From Agathobacter ruminis (GTDB lineage: Bacteria > Bacillota > Clostridia > Lachnospirales > Lachnospiraceae): DNA of 64,000 nucleotides. A program made the position numbers and the translations under genes. The stretch is from contig NZ_PDYG01000001.1 of the NCBI RefSeq assembly GCF_002735305.1, positions 32,608-96,607 on the forward strand, given 5' to 3'. The notes under the pieces are model-generated. The model was not told where the DNA came from and did no database searches. It saw only the letters and a program-made list of their open reading frames with translations. Positions 7,501-15,858 of the stretch are shown here, piece by piece (the stretch's first letter is position 1; each line of letters starts with the position of its first letter).

Positions 7501-8391
7501 TTATCCTAACCATTTCTTTGCGAATTCAACCAGTTTCATAACGCCTTCGGAACCATTCAAATCCAGATCTATGGCAGCTCTTGAATCTGATCGCATTTCG
7601 TCCGGATACTGAGCATCATATGCCGGTTTCATCACTGACTGGTAGAATACCTTAAACTCATCCAATCCTGCTTTCTCAGTTAAGTCTGTTTCCTTAACTT
7701 TCTGCTGAAGGCGCTCTATCAACTCCTGATTGGTCGCTACACTTGTCACAGCTGATGCACTTGCAGGTCTCCTTCCAAAGAGCTTCTCCATTTCATCTTT
7801 CGCTGGCTCAGGGATAGTCTGCTTCAGTCCCCAATACTGTCCTGCCGATTCATCATCATTCTTTACATAATTGGGTTTTGATATCAAATCATTGTTGCGA
7901 TCGATCAAGCGGGCATTATAATCCTTCATTGCTTTGACTATAACCTGTCTTTGATCCTCAGAGAAAGAAGCAGCCGCACATTTATCCACCAAGCTCTCAG
8001 CTAATGCCATTTTCGTGTGGTCATTATAGCTAAGTGTGCCCTGCTTTAACTGACTTGCCATCCCTGTCACCAGGTCTCTGGCGGATTTAAATTCTTTTTC
8101 AGAAAAATCAACTTTTCCAATTCTATAAACTCCATCAGCATTTGTGCTGATGGGAATATCGCTGCGATAAAGAGCGCTCACCGAATGGTTATTCCAAGAC
8201 TGTCTTACCTTCTCTAATTCTTCAGCGCCCATAGCGGATATTTCCACCTTAACAGCAGGGACACTGCCTAATGTATTCGGATTTGCTACGCTATTATCTT
8301 TTACCTGGCTGACTTTTTCTGCAAAAGATGCCTGTATTTTATTCTGATAATCTGCTGACTTATCAATGTTCATAGGACTTATGCTGTTCAT
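7501..8391 (-). CDS. Hypothetical protein, 296 aa, fourth gene of LytTR operon
   Basis: A soluble, polar protein starting MNSISPMNIDKSADYQ, with no signal peptide or membrane segment. It carries mixed alpha-helical stretches and ends in an acidic segment (DLDLNGSEGVMKLVEFAKK). GGAGG precedes ATG 8391. It is the last gene before a strong terminator. The N-terminal style (short, polar, MN/MA start with Asn/Ser) resembles the other three genes in the operon. I do not recognise a family. Confidence 0.75.
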   Translation of the reverse strand: MNSISPMNIDKSADYQNKIQASFAEKVSQVKDNSVANPNTLGSVPAVKVEISAMGAEELEKVRQSWNNHSVSALYRSDIPISTNADGVYRIGKVDFSEKEFKSARDLVTGMASQLKQGTLSYNDHTKMALAESLVDKCAAASFSEDQRQVIVKAMKDYNARLIDRNNDLISKPNYVKNDDESAGQYWGLKQTIPEPAKDEMEKLFGRRPASASAVTSVATNQELIERLQQKVKETDLTEKAGLDEFKVFYQSVMKPAYDAQYPDEMRSDSRAAIDLDLNGSEGVMKLVEFAKKWLG

Positions 8392-8483
8392 AGGCTATGC
8401 CCTCCTTGGCAAATAATAACACTTATCTTTTAAATCGGCACAATACTCTAAAACTTAAATTGTTTACACTCGGTTTGTCAGAA

Positions 8484-9233
8484 TTATACCCCAAAATCAA
8501 TCTTTGCTCCGGCTCTTGGTCTTACTTCCTCCACAACCTTATCCCAGTCCACTTCCCGGATCTTCTTGATCAGTTCATCAGCAGAACCCCCACGAACAAC
8601 GCTCCGTTTAACCCTGTCTTCCTGCTGCTCCTTAAGCTTCTTGGCCTTAGCCTCTTTTTCCTCTTCCTTCTTCTGAGCCTTCTTATCTTCTCTTGCCTGA
8701 TCAATTCGCTTCTTCTGATCCGCACTGCTCTTTTCAAGCTCTGCAAAGAACGAAACACTTCCATCCGACTTCACGGAAAATCCAATATTCTTGATATCGG
8801 CTTTTTTCACACCATCTTCACCGTCATCAAGTTTGGCAACCTCGTCCTTCACCTCAGAGATCTTATTCTTGGCATCATCGATAATGCCAAGATACTTTTC
8901 TTTTACGCTTTCATCCGCAGCCATCTTTTCCAGAAGCTCCGGCTCGATCAGGACACTGTAATCCTTGCTGCCTCTGGAAAGATACTTCTGAGCCTCATCA
9001 TCAGACGAATAATCCGCAACAAAGAAATCCATATCACCATATTTCTTCTGCATCTCATTCAAAAGATCCTTTGCACCCTGGCTAAGCTCTGGCTGTTTTG
9101 AAGCCGTTTTTTGAGCAGCGCCATATTTTTCAACAGGCTTTTTATCCGTCCGCTTATTCTCAGGCTTTGCCTTTTCATATATATTTTTCTGAAAACCTAC
9201 ATCAAACGATGTATATCCGCCAATCTTACTCAT
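8484..9233 (-). CDS. DUF6033-like protein, 249 aa
   Basis: Starts at ATG 9233 with AAGGAGGT upstream; the frame is open to 9263. The central part (DFFVADYSSDDEAQKYL, then IEPELLEKMAADESVKEKY) aligns by eye with the first gene of the operon (FTFVAANYTAATF, ISPDFLKKMANNPELEKQY), so the two are paralogues. The C-terminal half is a highly charged Lys/Glu coiled coil. I believe this is the DUF6033 group of Lachnospiraceae, but the name is from memory. No catalytic residues stand out. Confidence 0.7.
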   Translation of the reverse strand: MSKIGGYTSFDVGFQKNIYEKAKPENKRTDKKPVEKYGAAQKTASKQPELSQGAKDLLNEMQKKYGDMDFFVADYSSDDEAQKYLSRGSKDYSVLIEPELLEKMAADESVKEKYLGIIDDAKNKISEVKDEVAKLDDGEDGVKKADIKNIGFSVKSDGSVSFFAELEKSSADQKKRIDQAREDKKAQKKEEEKEAKAKKLKEQQEDRVKRSVVRGGSADELIKKIREVDWDKVVEEVRPRAGAKIDFGV

Positions 9234-9282
9234 GGAATCGACCTCCTTATCAGAATTCCGCATCCGTGCGCATGAAAATATA

Positions 9283-9831
9283 TCACACCTTCACATCCAC
9301 ATTTTTCCCTGCCGGTTCTGATACTGATCCTGTACTTACAGTAATTCCGGAAGATACAATATCAATCGAAGCACCGTCAAGTACTGTGCCTTCTGTAGAT
9401 ACAGCCTCGCCCTCATCAGATACTTCACCGCTCTCAGAAGTAGATACTTTAGCCTTTTCGATTCTTTCTTCTGCGGCCTCTTTTTCGGCTTTCTTCTTCT
9501 CGGCAGCTTTCTCTGCTTTCTTCTTTTCAGCAGCCTTCTCTGCTCTCTGAGCCTCCAGATCTTCCTTGGATGCTTTCTTCAGGTCTTCGTTCGCCGTGGT
9601 CAATGTGTTTATAGTTGTTTCAGCAAGTTCTGCCGATTTCTTTTGTGTTTCTTCAAGCTCCTCTTTTTTCTTTGTAACATCTCCGCCGCGGGCGGAATCA
9701 AGTTTTATTTCAGCATCAAGCACACCGGCATGTCCATCCATCTGTTTCTTGGTCGCATGCTGCACATGTGCGATCTGCCTTGATGTATTCGCTGACAAAA
9801 GCGCCCCAGTCATAATACTCGATAATGCCAT
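9283..9831 (-). CDS. Charged repeat protein, 182 aa
   Basis: Starts MALSSIMTGALLSANTSRQI; the middle (about residues 50-135) is a Lys/Glu/Ala coiled coil with the internal repeat EKAAEKKKA occurring in tandem, and the tail is Ser/Val/Glu-rich. AAGGAGGAC lies before ATG 9831. Third-from-last gene of the LytTR-controlled operon. Its small-residue N-terminus could be amphipathic rather than a signal peptide. Function unknown. Confidence 0.7.
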   Translation of the reverse strand: MALSSIMTGALLSANTSRQIAHVQHATKKQMDGHAGVLDAEIKLDSARGGDVTKKKEELEETQKKSAELAETTINTLTTANEDLKKASKEDLEAQRAEKAAEKKKAEKAAEKKKAEKEAAEERIEKAKVSTSESGEVSDEGEAVSTEGTVLDGASIDIVSSGITVSTGSVSEPAGKNVDVKV

Positions 9832-9849
9832 ATTCTTGTCCTCCTTGAC

Positions 9850-10668
9850 TTACAGTTTCATATCCAGATTCAAACCAACCGAACCATCCCTTAAGCCCTT
9901 TGCTGCCTCTCCGGCAAAAATATCATCCGAAGCATCGTACCACTCAGATCCCTTGTACTTATCTCCCAGAAGCTCCCGGTTGTCACTATCTATCTTTTTC
10001 TTCATGGTAGCTTGTTCTTCTTTATCCGCCTTGCGTTTTTCCTCTAACGCTTCCTTCTTCTCAGTAGCCGCTTCTTTCTTTGCGGCAATTTTTTCCTGTT
10101 CCTTTCTCTTTTCTGCCTTCTCTTTTCTGACCTTGTTTGCGTAATCATTCATTTCCTGACCATAGTGGCGCTTATTTGTAGGTTCTCCGATACCCCACTT
10201 GGCAATTCCACCATCTTTATCAACAACCCATCCCCGAGCAACCAGACGTGTCCCTGCCATTTCATGCATCTGTAACTCTTGTTCATCCAATCTTTTCATG
10301 TTTTCAAACTCATCTTCATATTGTTTTTCAAGCTCAGGATTATTCGCCATTTTCTTCAAAAAATCCGGCGAGATTGCTATATTGGTTGTTTCAAGTGAGC
10401 CATATCTTTTTGCAGGTGAAAAAGTTGCTGCCGTATAGTTTGCAGCAACAAAAGTAAAACCTTCATGGTTATTTTTAAGGTACGTCAGTTCATCTGCCGC
10501 CGTTTTCCTTACGCTTTCATTCTGCTTTGTATTCCCGACAGAAGATGCCTGCCCCTCTGTCTTATCTGCCTCATTTGTAGGCTTTGAAGTTTTTACCTGC
10601 TTCGTTTCCTTTTGATTTGTATAGGTACTTGCGTAGTTACCATACACACTGTTGATTTCCATTGCCAT
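9850..10668 (-). CDS. DUF6033-like protein, 272 aa, first gene of LytTR operon
   Basis: Starts MAMEINSVYGNYASTY. A conserved globular centre (about residues 60-175) is paralogous to the protein encoded at 8484-9233; the C-terminal third is Lys/Glu-rich coiled coil. AAAGGAGGAC precedes ATG 10668. It is the promoter-proximal gene downstream of a pair of LytTR-type boxes at 10787-10817, so it should respond directly to the adjacent two-component system. No enzyme motif seen. Confidence 0.7.
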   Translation of the reverse strand: MAMEINSVYGNYASTYTNQKETKQVKTSKPTNEADKTEGQASSVGNTKQNESVRKTAADELTYLKNNHEGFTFVAANYTAATFSPAKRYGSLETTNIAISPDFLKKMANNPELEKQYEDEFENMKRLDEQELQMHEMAGTRLVARGWVVDKDGGIAKWGIGEPTNKRHYGQEMNDYANKVRKEKAEKRKEQEKIAAKKEAATEKKEALEEKRKADKEEQATMKKKIDSDNRELLGDKYKGSEWYDASDDIFAGEAAKGLRDGSVGLNLDMKL

Positions 10669-10786
10669 ATTCTCGTCCTCCTTTGACCTTTAATCCTGAA
10701 ATCCGTTTCATCCGATTATGACGGGATAGATATTCTTATCTAATCTCTTTTTCGGAAGCCGCAAATCAGATATAAACCCCTATGTA

Positions 10787-10817
10787 GTGAACGGCAGGTT
10801 TATTGATGTGAACGGTA
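10787..10817 (-). promoter_or_regulatory. LytTR-type response-regulator box pair before the DUF6033-like operon
   Basis: Minus strand ACCGTTCAC, 12 bases, GCCGTTCAC: two direct 9-mers with a 21-bp centre-to-centre distance, i.e. two helical turns. This is the layout used by AgrA/ComE-type LytTR regulators. A candidate -10 (TATATC) lies about 12 bases further downstream. The same pair occurs upstream of the regulator gene. Confidence 0.8.
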
Positions 10818-10821
10818 AATC

Positions 10822-12198
10822 TTAACCCGGGATCATCATCAAAGCCGTAAAGATTACCATATCCTCACGCTGTTCAAGCTGTATAGTGCCGTAGTATTTC
10901 TCTGTGATTCGTTTCATGTTCATCAGCCCATATCCGTGACTCTCCTTATCATCTTTTGATGTCTCTGGAAGTTCGGTCTGCGGATCCAGCACAAGTTTCC
11001 CGGCAAAACTGTTCTTCACCTGTATCAGATAGGCATTGTTATTCTTCCAGGCCTTCACTTCAACATACGGATCCTTGCTTTCTGATGCCGCTCTTATCGC
11101 ATTGGACAACGCATTATTCAAAATGACACCGATATCAATGGATTCCACCTTCCCGCTTGACGGATAATGGAAATTCTGGGTAAAAGATATCCCGGCTTCC
11201 TCAGCCTCACGCATCTTCTCGGAAATAACGATATCCGTGACAGGATTCCCTGTCTTTGCATTGATTTCCGGCATAGGAAATCCGTTTTGCCAGTCATTAA
11301 GGTATTTTGCCGCCTCCTCAGTCTCGCCTTTATCAAGCAAATTCCCAAGAACCATGATATGGTTATTGATATCATGTCTTATCCCTCGGATATCGGAATA
11401 CAATGCTTCTATCGTATGCACATGTCCTGACAGTTCTTCCACCTGCTTGGATACAAGGGCATTCTGCAGTGCATCCTCCTGTGACTGTTTCATACGCTGA
11501 TATGAGTACATGACCGTAATAGCCGCCAGAAATGCTATCACTCCAAACAGTGCACGGATCCCGTCGTAAACCGGGTAATTATTCCATACATATTCCCCGG
11601 AAGTGTTCACATATACATCTGATAGAAATGAACTGATCCAATATCCGGCGATAACAGCCACATAAGGAGATGCCAGCAATGTCAGCTCCCTCCACTCCAT
11701 CCGTTCATTCTTCCTGGCATATACTTTTTCCGAAATAAATATCTCCAAAAACAGCAAAGCATTTTCTACCGCAACAAGCAGGACTAGGGCAACGATAAAC
11801 CAGACATATTGTTTCCCCGGATCGTCCGTCGTCTCTCTCATATAGGTAAGGCCACTTATCAGCTTCCAGGGCAGAGCCGAGATCACCTGAGCTATCCACA
11901 GAAACATATATATCGTCATTGAAAGAAAAACCTTCTGAGGCAGGTTTCTTCTCTCACAAAGCAATGATATAAGACATACCGCAATGATCCCGATAATATA
12001 TGCCACCACACCTGACATAGAAAACGGAATCAGATAAAGAACCGTCATTACTACAAAGAATAATGCACCTATCAGGACCGCTGACCTCTTTTTTATCATA
12101 TAAGGGACATAGAACCTTGCTACAAGGATCGCGCTGACAAACAATCCTGCTATAGCAGATATGGTACTGGCTATATCCCACATTCTTTCCATATTCAT
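10822..12198 (-). CDS. GHKL-type sensor histidine kinase (AgrC-like)
   Basis: A 458-residue kinase. About six to seven hydrophobic helices occupy residues 10-230. A coiled-coil linker leads to the phospho-accepting His in RGIRHDINNH (about residue 280). The ATPase has the N box ILNNALSNAIRAA and the G box GYGLMNMKRI, the GHKL form found in AgrC-class peptide sensors. Its start overlaps the response-regulator stop (ATGA). A peptide-type signal is likely for this class, but no agrB/agrD-like gene was found nearby. Confidence 0.92.
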   Translation of the reverse strand: MNMERMWDIASTISAIAGLFVSAILVARFYVPYMIKKRSAVLIGALFFVVMTVLYLIPFSMSGVVAYIIGIIAVCLISLLCERRNLPQKVFLSMTIYMFLWIAQVISALPWKLISGLTYMRETTDDPGKQYVWFIVALVLLVAVENALLFLEIFISEKVYARKNERMEWRELTLLASPYVAVIAGYWISSFLSDVYVNTSGEYVWNNYPVYDGIRALFGVIAFLAAITVMYSYQRMKQSQEDALQNALVSKQVEELSGHVHTIEALYSDIRGIRHDINNHIMVLGNLLDKGETEEAAKYLNDWQNGFPMPEINAKTGNPVTDIVISEKMREAEEAGISFTQNFHYPSSGKVESIDIGVILNNALSNAIRAASESKDPYVEVKAWKNNNAYLIQVKNSFAGKLVLDPQTELPETSKDDKESHGYGLMNMKRITEKYYGTIQLEQREDMVIFTALMMIPG

Positions 12199-12908
12199 GA
12201 ATCAATCCTCCTACGGCTGTATTCCAGATAAGCTTTAAGGAATCCGTCATATTCCCTTCTTGATATAGGGATATTGTCTCCACCCGTGAGTGTTACTGAC
12301 GTGCGGTCATATCTCTCCACATATTTCATATTTACAAGATAAGACCTATGTATGCGGTAGAAATCCTTCCCGACAAGATTTTCAAGTACTGATAACTGTC
12401 CGTAATACTCTATGCTTTCATTCTTCATGTGAAGGATCGTCTTTCGGTCATATACCTCCGCATATAAAAGCAGGGACAGATTCACCCTGATATGCGATGT
12501 GCCGGACTGGATTTCAATATATTTATCATGCTTACCGGATTCTGCCCCCGATCTCTTCAAGTCCTTTACCGCATTTTCAAGCACTTCCTTAAGTTTCTCA
12601 TCAGCCACCGGCTTCACAAGAAAGTGGAACGCATGAAAATCAAATGAATTGAACACTTGGTCTTCTTCACCCGTAATAAAGATCAGGATCTTTCTCCAGT
12701 CCCTGTCCCGTAATGTCTTCGCCACATCCATGCCACTCAATCCCGGCATTTTGATATCAAGCAGCAGAATATCCGGCAATACATCCGCACCAAGTAATTC
12801 CTCTCCGGATGCATAAGTCATAATCTCTGCACCGGGACAGATTTTTCCCACTTTTTCGGCAAGGATGGCGCATATTCTCTTTTCATCATCACAAATAGCT
12901 ATTCGCAT
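12195..12908 (-). CDS. LytTR-family response regulator
   Basis: Starts at ATG 12908 (MRIAICDDEKR; GAGGAG upstream) although the frame is open to 12974. The receiver domain covers about residues 1-120 with acidic pocket DDE near the start, phospho-acceptor in DILLLDIKMPG, and the conserved Lys in FLVKPV. A LytTR DNA-binding domain follows (about residues 140-235; FYRIHRSYLVNMKYVERYD). It would bind paired 9-mers such as those at 13028-13058 and 10787-10817, controlling itself and the DUF6033-like operon. Confidence 0.93.
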   Translation of the reverse strand: MRIAICDDEKRICAILAEKVGKICPGAEIMTYASGEELLGADVLPDILLLDIKMPGLSGMDVAKTLRDRDWRKILIFITGEEDQVFNSFDFHAFHFLVKPVADEKLKEVLENAVKDLKRSGAESGKHDKYIEIQSGTSHIRVNLSLLLYAEVYDRKTILHMKNESIEYYGQLSVLENLVGKDFYRIHRSYLVNMKYVERYDRTSVTLTGGDNIPISRREYDGFLKAYLEYSRRRIDS

Positions 12909-13027
12909 CAAATGTCTCCTCTTCGTTCCGGTCGGCGCAAAGCAGACATCCACCGGATATCTTGCGCCCTCCAAGGTATACTTTATAATTATATCGGATG
13001 TTATACATGGATTTCTGCCACCTATGA

Positions 13028-13058
13028 TGTGAACGGTCGATTTTTTGCAGTGAACGGT
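13028..13058 (-). promoter_or_regulatory. LytTR-type box pair upstream of the response regulator
   Basis: Minus strand ACCGTTCAC, 12 bases, ACCGTTCAC: identical 9-mers with 21-bp spacing, matching the pair at 10787-10817. A TATAAT-like element (CGATATAATTATAA) is nearer the gene. Suggests positive autoregulation of the two-component system. Confidence 0.8.
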
Positions 13059-13068
13059 AAATTAACGC

Positions 13069-13113
13069 ACAAAAATAAGCCCGCAGCCATCGGCTCTCAC
13101 CGACAACTACGGG
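13069..13113 (-). terminator. Rho-independent terminator upstream of the LytTR regulator
   Basis: Minus strand: CCCGTAG pairs with CTGCGGG, and inside TTGTCGG pairs with CCGATGG around a short loop; TTATTTTTG follows. It insulates the LytTR promoter from transcription coming from the right. Confidence 0.8.
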
Positions 13114-13119
13114 TACCTT

Positions 13120-13325
13120 GCTTCACATCATTTTACACCCCAAAATGTATCACAAACTTCCGCTCCCTCTCTGCGACCACCAGCATTTCCGTCAGCCGCC
13201 TCATTTCGGACACATCCTTGACCGCATAAGAAATAATTTACATTAAAATTCGGAACCTTATATCTATTAGCCATTTTCAATATTTTTTCATTTTTGGCTA
13301 ATAGAAGCATAGCATTAAAAAAAAC
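13120..13325 (-). other. Gene-poor stretch with degraded coding sequence and an inverted repeat
   Basis: No convincing intact gene. A reading frame around 13130-13230 (ending RKFVIHFGV then stop) has coding-like composition but no start with a ribosome site. It may be the 3' remnant of a lost gene. A 9-bp inverted repeat TATTAGCCA/TGGCTAATA lies near 13266-13305. Confidence 0.3.
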
Positions 13326-13360
13326 AGCACCGGACATTTTGACCGGTGCTTATTTTTCTT
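13326..13360. terminator. Bidirectional terminator after the macrodomain operon
   Basis: Hairpin AGCACCGG/CCGGTGCT (13326-13350), with a T-run on the plus side and a long A-run (T-run for minus transcripts) on the other. It lies about 40 bases past the macrodomain stop codon. Confidence 0.85.
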
Positions 13361-13388
13361 GGGCTCCCAAATACTGAGTTCCATCCTT

Positions 13389-14168
13389 CTACTGCAATAA
13401 TTCACTATATATCTCTAAATCCAAATCCTTGTAAACATTAAATACAACCTTCAGCTGGCTACCAGTCTCAGCCAGCCACGCTTTTACGGTATCAACAGCT
13501 ATCTCTGCTGCCCTCTGATTTGGAAACATAAAGACTCCGGTTGATATACAGCACAGTGCAATACTCTCTACATTATTCTCTTCTGCAATGTCCAAGCAGG
13601 ATCTATAACAAGATGCCAATAGCTCTTCATGTCTTTTAGTAAGCGATCCTTGCACTATTGGTCCCACGGTATGAATAACATATTTACACGGAAGATTGTA
13701 TGCAGGAGTAATCTTTGCTTTACCTGTAGGTTCCTCATGCCCTTGTGCTCTCATAATGCAATTGCACTTAAATCTAAGAGAAAGCCCGGCTTTGCTGTGA
13801 ATAATATTATCCGCACAATTATGAAGTGGGCTGAAACACCCTAATAAAGCACTATTGGCAGGGTTCGTTATAGCATCAACCTTCAGTGTTGTCATATCCC
13901 CTTGCCAAAGAAAAATCCTACTATCGCTTTCTATAGGTTGAAGACTTTCAATATCAGTAATGCCAGCGCGATTATTCTCTTCTTGAAGATATTCATCCTG
14001 GATTTCCAGAAACTCAGCTGAAAGATCCTTAGGCATCCATACATTCATCAATGCGCGAAGCAAATCTTTTTGACCTTGTTCATCGTTAGGTATCGGGTAA
14101 TTACTTAATTGATTATCTTCTTTTTGAAGTTCATTTATTAACCAAATTCGTTGTTCCTCGTGAGTCAT
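13389..14168 (-). CDS. Zinc-type macrodomain protein-ADP-ribose hydrolase
   Basis: A 259-residue protein with a ~100-residue N-terminal helical extension followed by a macrodomain. The macrodomain carries WQGDMTTLKVDAITNPANS (ADP-ribose binding), GCFSPLHNCADNIIH (Cys/His block of zinc-containing macrodomains) and CCISTGVFMFPNQRAAEIA near the end. The family removes ADP-ribose from proteins. A possible change is NPANS where most members have NAANS. It starts inside the end of the upstream HTH gene (ATGA overlap), so both are co-translated. Confidence 0.9.
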   Translation of the reverse strand: MTHEEQRIWLINELQKEDNQLSNYPIPNDEQGQKDLLRALMNVWMPKDLSAEFLEIQDEYLQEENNRAGITDIESLQPIESDSRIFLWQGDMTTLKVDAITNPANSALLGCFSPLHNCADNIIHSKAGLSLRFKCNCIMRAQGHEEPTGKAKITPAYNLPCKYVIHTVGPIVQGSLTKRHEELLASCYRSCLDIAEENNVESIALCCISTGVFMFPNQRAAEIAVDTVKAWLAETGSQLKVVFNVYKDLDLEIYSELLQ

Positions 14169-14629
14169 GAGATATCAACTCCTTTTTCTTTTGCCATTTT
14201 CTTAATGATATTATATGCCTCTCTGCTGGGATGATGTTCGTTTATTTCTGCTTCCCATATACTTACAGTGCTTCGATCAACGCCAACGATTGGTGCAAAG
14301 TCTTTTTGAGATACCCCATAAGCAGCTCTTATAGCCTTAATCTTCTTTCCGAACCCAGGCAAGCAGAAACGAGTATATTCATCCATCAGTTCTTCAGGAT
14401 CAATATTTAGGGCCTTGCCAATCAAAACCGCATTTTTATAATGAATAGGATTAAATCCCTTTTCAAGATTAACAACTCCATATTCCGTCATACCCAGTAT
14501 ATCGGCAAGTTCTGATTTACTAATTCCATTCTTCTCACGATAATATTGAAGAATTGCACCGGGCGAAGCATTCTCCGGTTTTGATATCATTGGAATCGCA
14601 AGGTTTACAAGCACCTTGCCTAAGCGCAT
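14165..14629 (-). CDS. Double-HTH (XRE-type) regulator
   Basis: A 154-residue protein with two helix-turn-helix units: about residues 28-75 (YYREKNGISKSELADILGMT) and 95-140 (IRAAYGVSQKDFAPIVGVDR). The second matches the XRE pattern closely. AGGTG before ATG 14629 supports this start. It is sandwiched between a broken and an intact macrodomain gene and coupled to the intact one, so it probably controls macrodomain expression. Confidence 0.8.
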   Translation of the reverse strand: MRLGKVLVNLAIPMISKPENASPGAILQYYREKNGISKSELADILGMTEYGVVNLEKGFNPIHYKNAVLIGKALNIDPEELMDEYTRFCLPGFGKKIKAIRAAYGVSQKDFAPIVGVDRSTVSIWEAEINEHHPSREAYNIIKKMAKEKGVDIS

Positions 14630-15039
14630 TTGAGCACCTGTGTGATTGAGTATAGTATCGCGTTATCTATACAAGTATGCATCGGGACAAAACAACCGAG
14701 CATCTGCGAATTAGCGGCATTAACAATAGCATCCACCGAAAGTCTTGTGATATCTCCTTGCCAGATAGAAAGTCCATCCCTGATAACCGGGATGTCTGAT
14801 AGATTCACCACACCCTTTTCAGCCGCTCTTTCTGTCAGATATTCATCCTGTACTTTCATTACTTCAGAAGACAATTCTTTTGGCATACGGATGTTCATAA
14901 GCGACCTTAAGATTCGTCTTTTTTCTTCCGTACGATTTGGAGTCTGTAATTCCTTATATTCAGCAGAATCTGCCTTGAACTCTTCTACAAGATAATCAAG
15001 ACGTTCTTCCTGTGTTCTATTCTTTGGCATAACCTTCAT
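14620..15039 (-). pseudogene. Truncated macrodomain protein (N-terminal half)
   Basis: 139 residues related to the intact macrodomain protein downstream (shared LRSLMNIRMPKELS and WQGDITRLSVDAIVNAANS). The similarity stops just after CFVPMHTCIDNAI, and the frame ends ten residues later. The catalytic C-terminal half is missing, so hydrolase activity is not expected. It looks like a deletion in an older duplicate; the broken end now provides the lead-in to the HTH gene. Confidence 0.8.
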
Positions 15040-15087
15040 CTCCTAACTACAGTCCCGGCAGGACAGGTAATGATTACAGTCACCCTC

Positions 15088-15843
15088 CTATTTCAGTATG
15101 CCATAGTCTTCATCTGACACGGCTTCCAGCCATTCATTGCTCGTATCTTCACCGGCAACCTCGATTGCAAGATGAGAGAACCATGAATCCGGTGCTGCTC
15201 CATGCCAGTGCTTTACTTCAGCAGGAATGTTTATTACTTTACCGGGTGTCATCTCAACCGCATCTTTCCCCCATTCCTGATAATATCCTCTTCCACCGAT
15301 GCAGATCAGCATCTGACCGCCACCATTCTTAGCATGATGGATGTGCCAGTTATTACGGCATCCCGGCTCAAAAGTCACGTTGAAGACAGGCACCTGCTCT
15401 GTAGAAACGGGAGCCAGATAGCTCTGTCCTACAAAAAACTGCCCATAAGGATTCTCTTCGCCTATAGGAAAGCAAATAGTATTCTGGTATCTGTCTTTTT
15501 CTGTCAGTTCAGGCACATCTTCGTTCCATACTTCTTTAGCAAGACGGAATACTGCCCATCCCTTTGGCCAACCCACATACATAGTGGCATGGGTTATGAT
15601 TGCAGCTATCTCTTCTTTGCTTACACCATGTGCCTTTGCATTCTGAAGGTGATATGAAAGCGATGAGTCTGTGATGCCTGATGCCATAAGTGAAACCACT
15701 GTAATAATGCATTTGGTCTTCACGTCAATGGCTTCCTCATTCCATACTTCACCAAAGAGTATGTCGTCGTTCAGGTGCGCGAACATCGGCGCAAACTCAC
15801 CAAGCTGTTCTCTTCCTGCTGTCTGTACAATTTTTTCTGCCAT
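15088..15843 (-). CDS. Carboxymuconolactone decarboxylase-like / cupin fusion protein
   Basis: A 251-residue two-domain protein. Residues ~10-115 resemble the CMD/AhpD-like helical fold (MFAHLNDDILFGEVW, then TKCIITVVSLMA). Residues ~135-240 form a cupin with metal-binding motif CRNNWHIHHAKNGGGQ and a second His in VKHWHGAAPDSWF. AGGAGG precedes ATG 15843. It lies directly after an aldo/keto reductase, a frequent pairing in gut Clostridia. The substrate is unknown. Confidence 0.88.
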   Translation of the reverse strand: MAEKIVQTAGREQLGEFAPMFAHLNDDILFGEVWNEEAIDVKTKCIITVVSLMASGITDSSLSYHLQNAKAHGVSKEEIAAIITHATMYVGWPKGWAVFRLAKEVWNEDVPELTEKDRYQNTICFPIGEENPYGQFFVGQSYLAPVSTEQVPVFNVTFEPGCRNNWHIHHAKNGGGQMLICIGGRGYYQEWGKDAVEMTPGKVINIPAEVKHWHGAAPDSWFSHLAIEVAGEDTSNEWLEAVSDEDYGILK

Positions 15844-15858
15844 CTTATTTCCCGCCTC

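Noticed and set aside
9450..9560. Plus-strand Ser/Phe-rich ORF opposite the Lys/Glu-rich protein
   Set aside because: Shadow of the AAG/GAA-rich repeat on the minus strand, without a ribosome site.
13128..13337. Possible small Cys-containing signal peptide gene near the LytTR regulator (frame with CGQGC)
   Set aside because: No ribosome site, the start lies in a terminator, and a competing frame over the same bases looks more coding-like. Not convincing as an AgrD-like precursor, and no AgrB gene is present.
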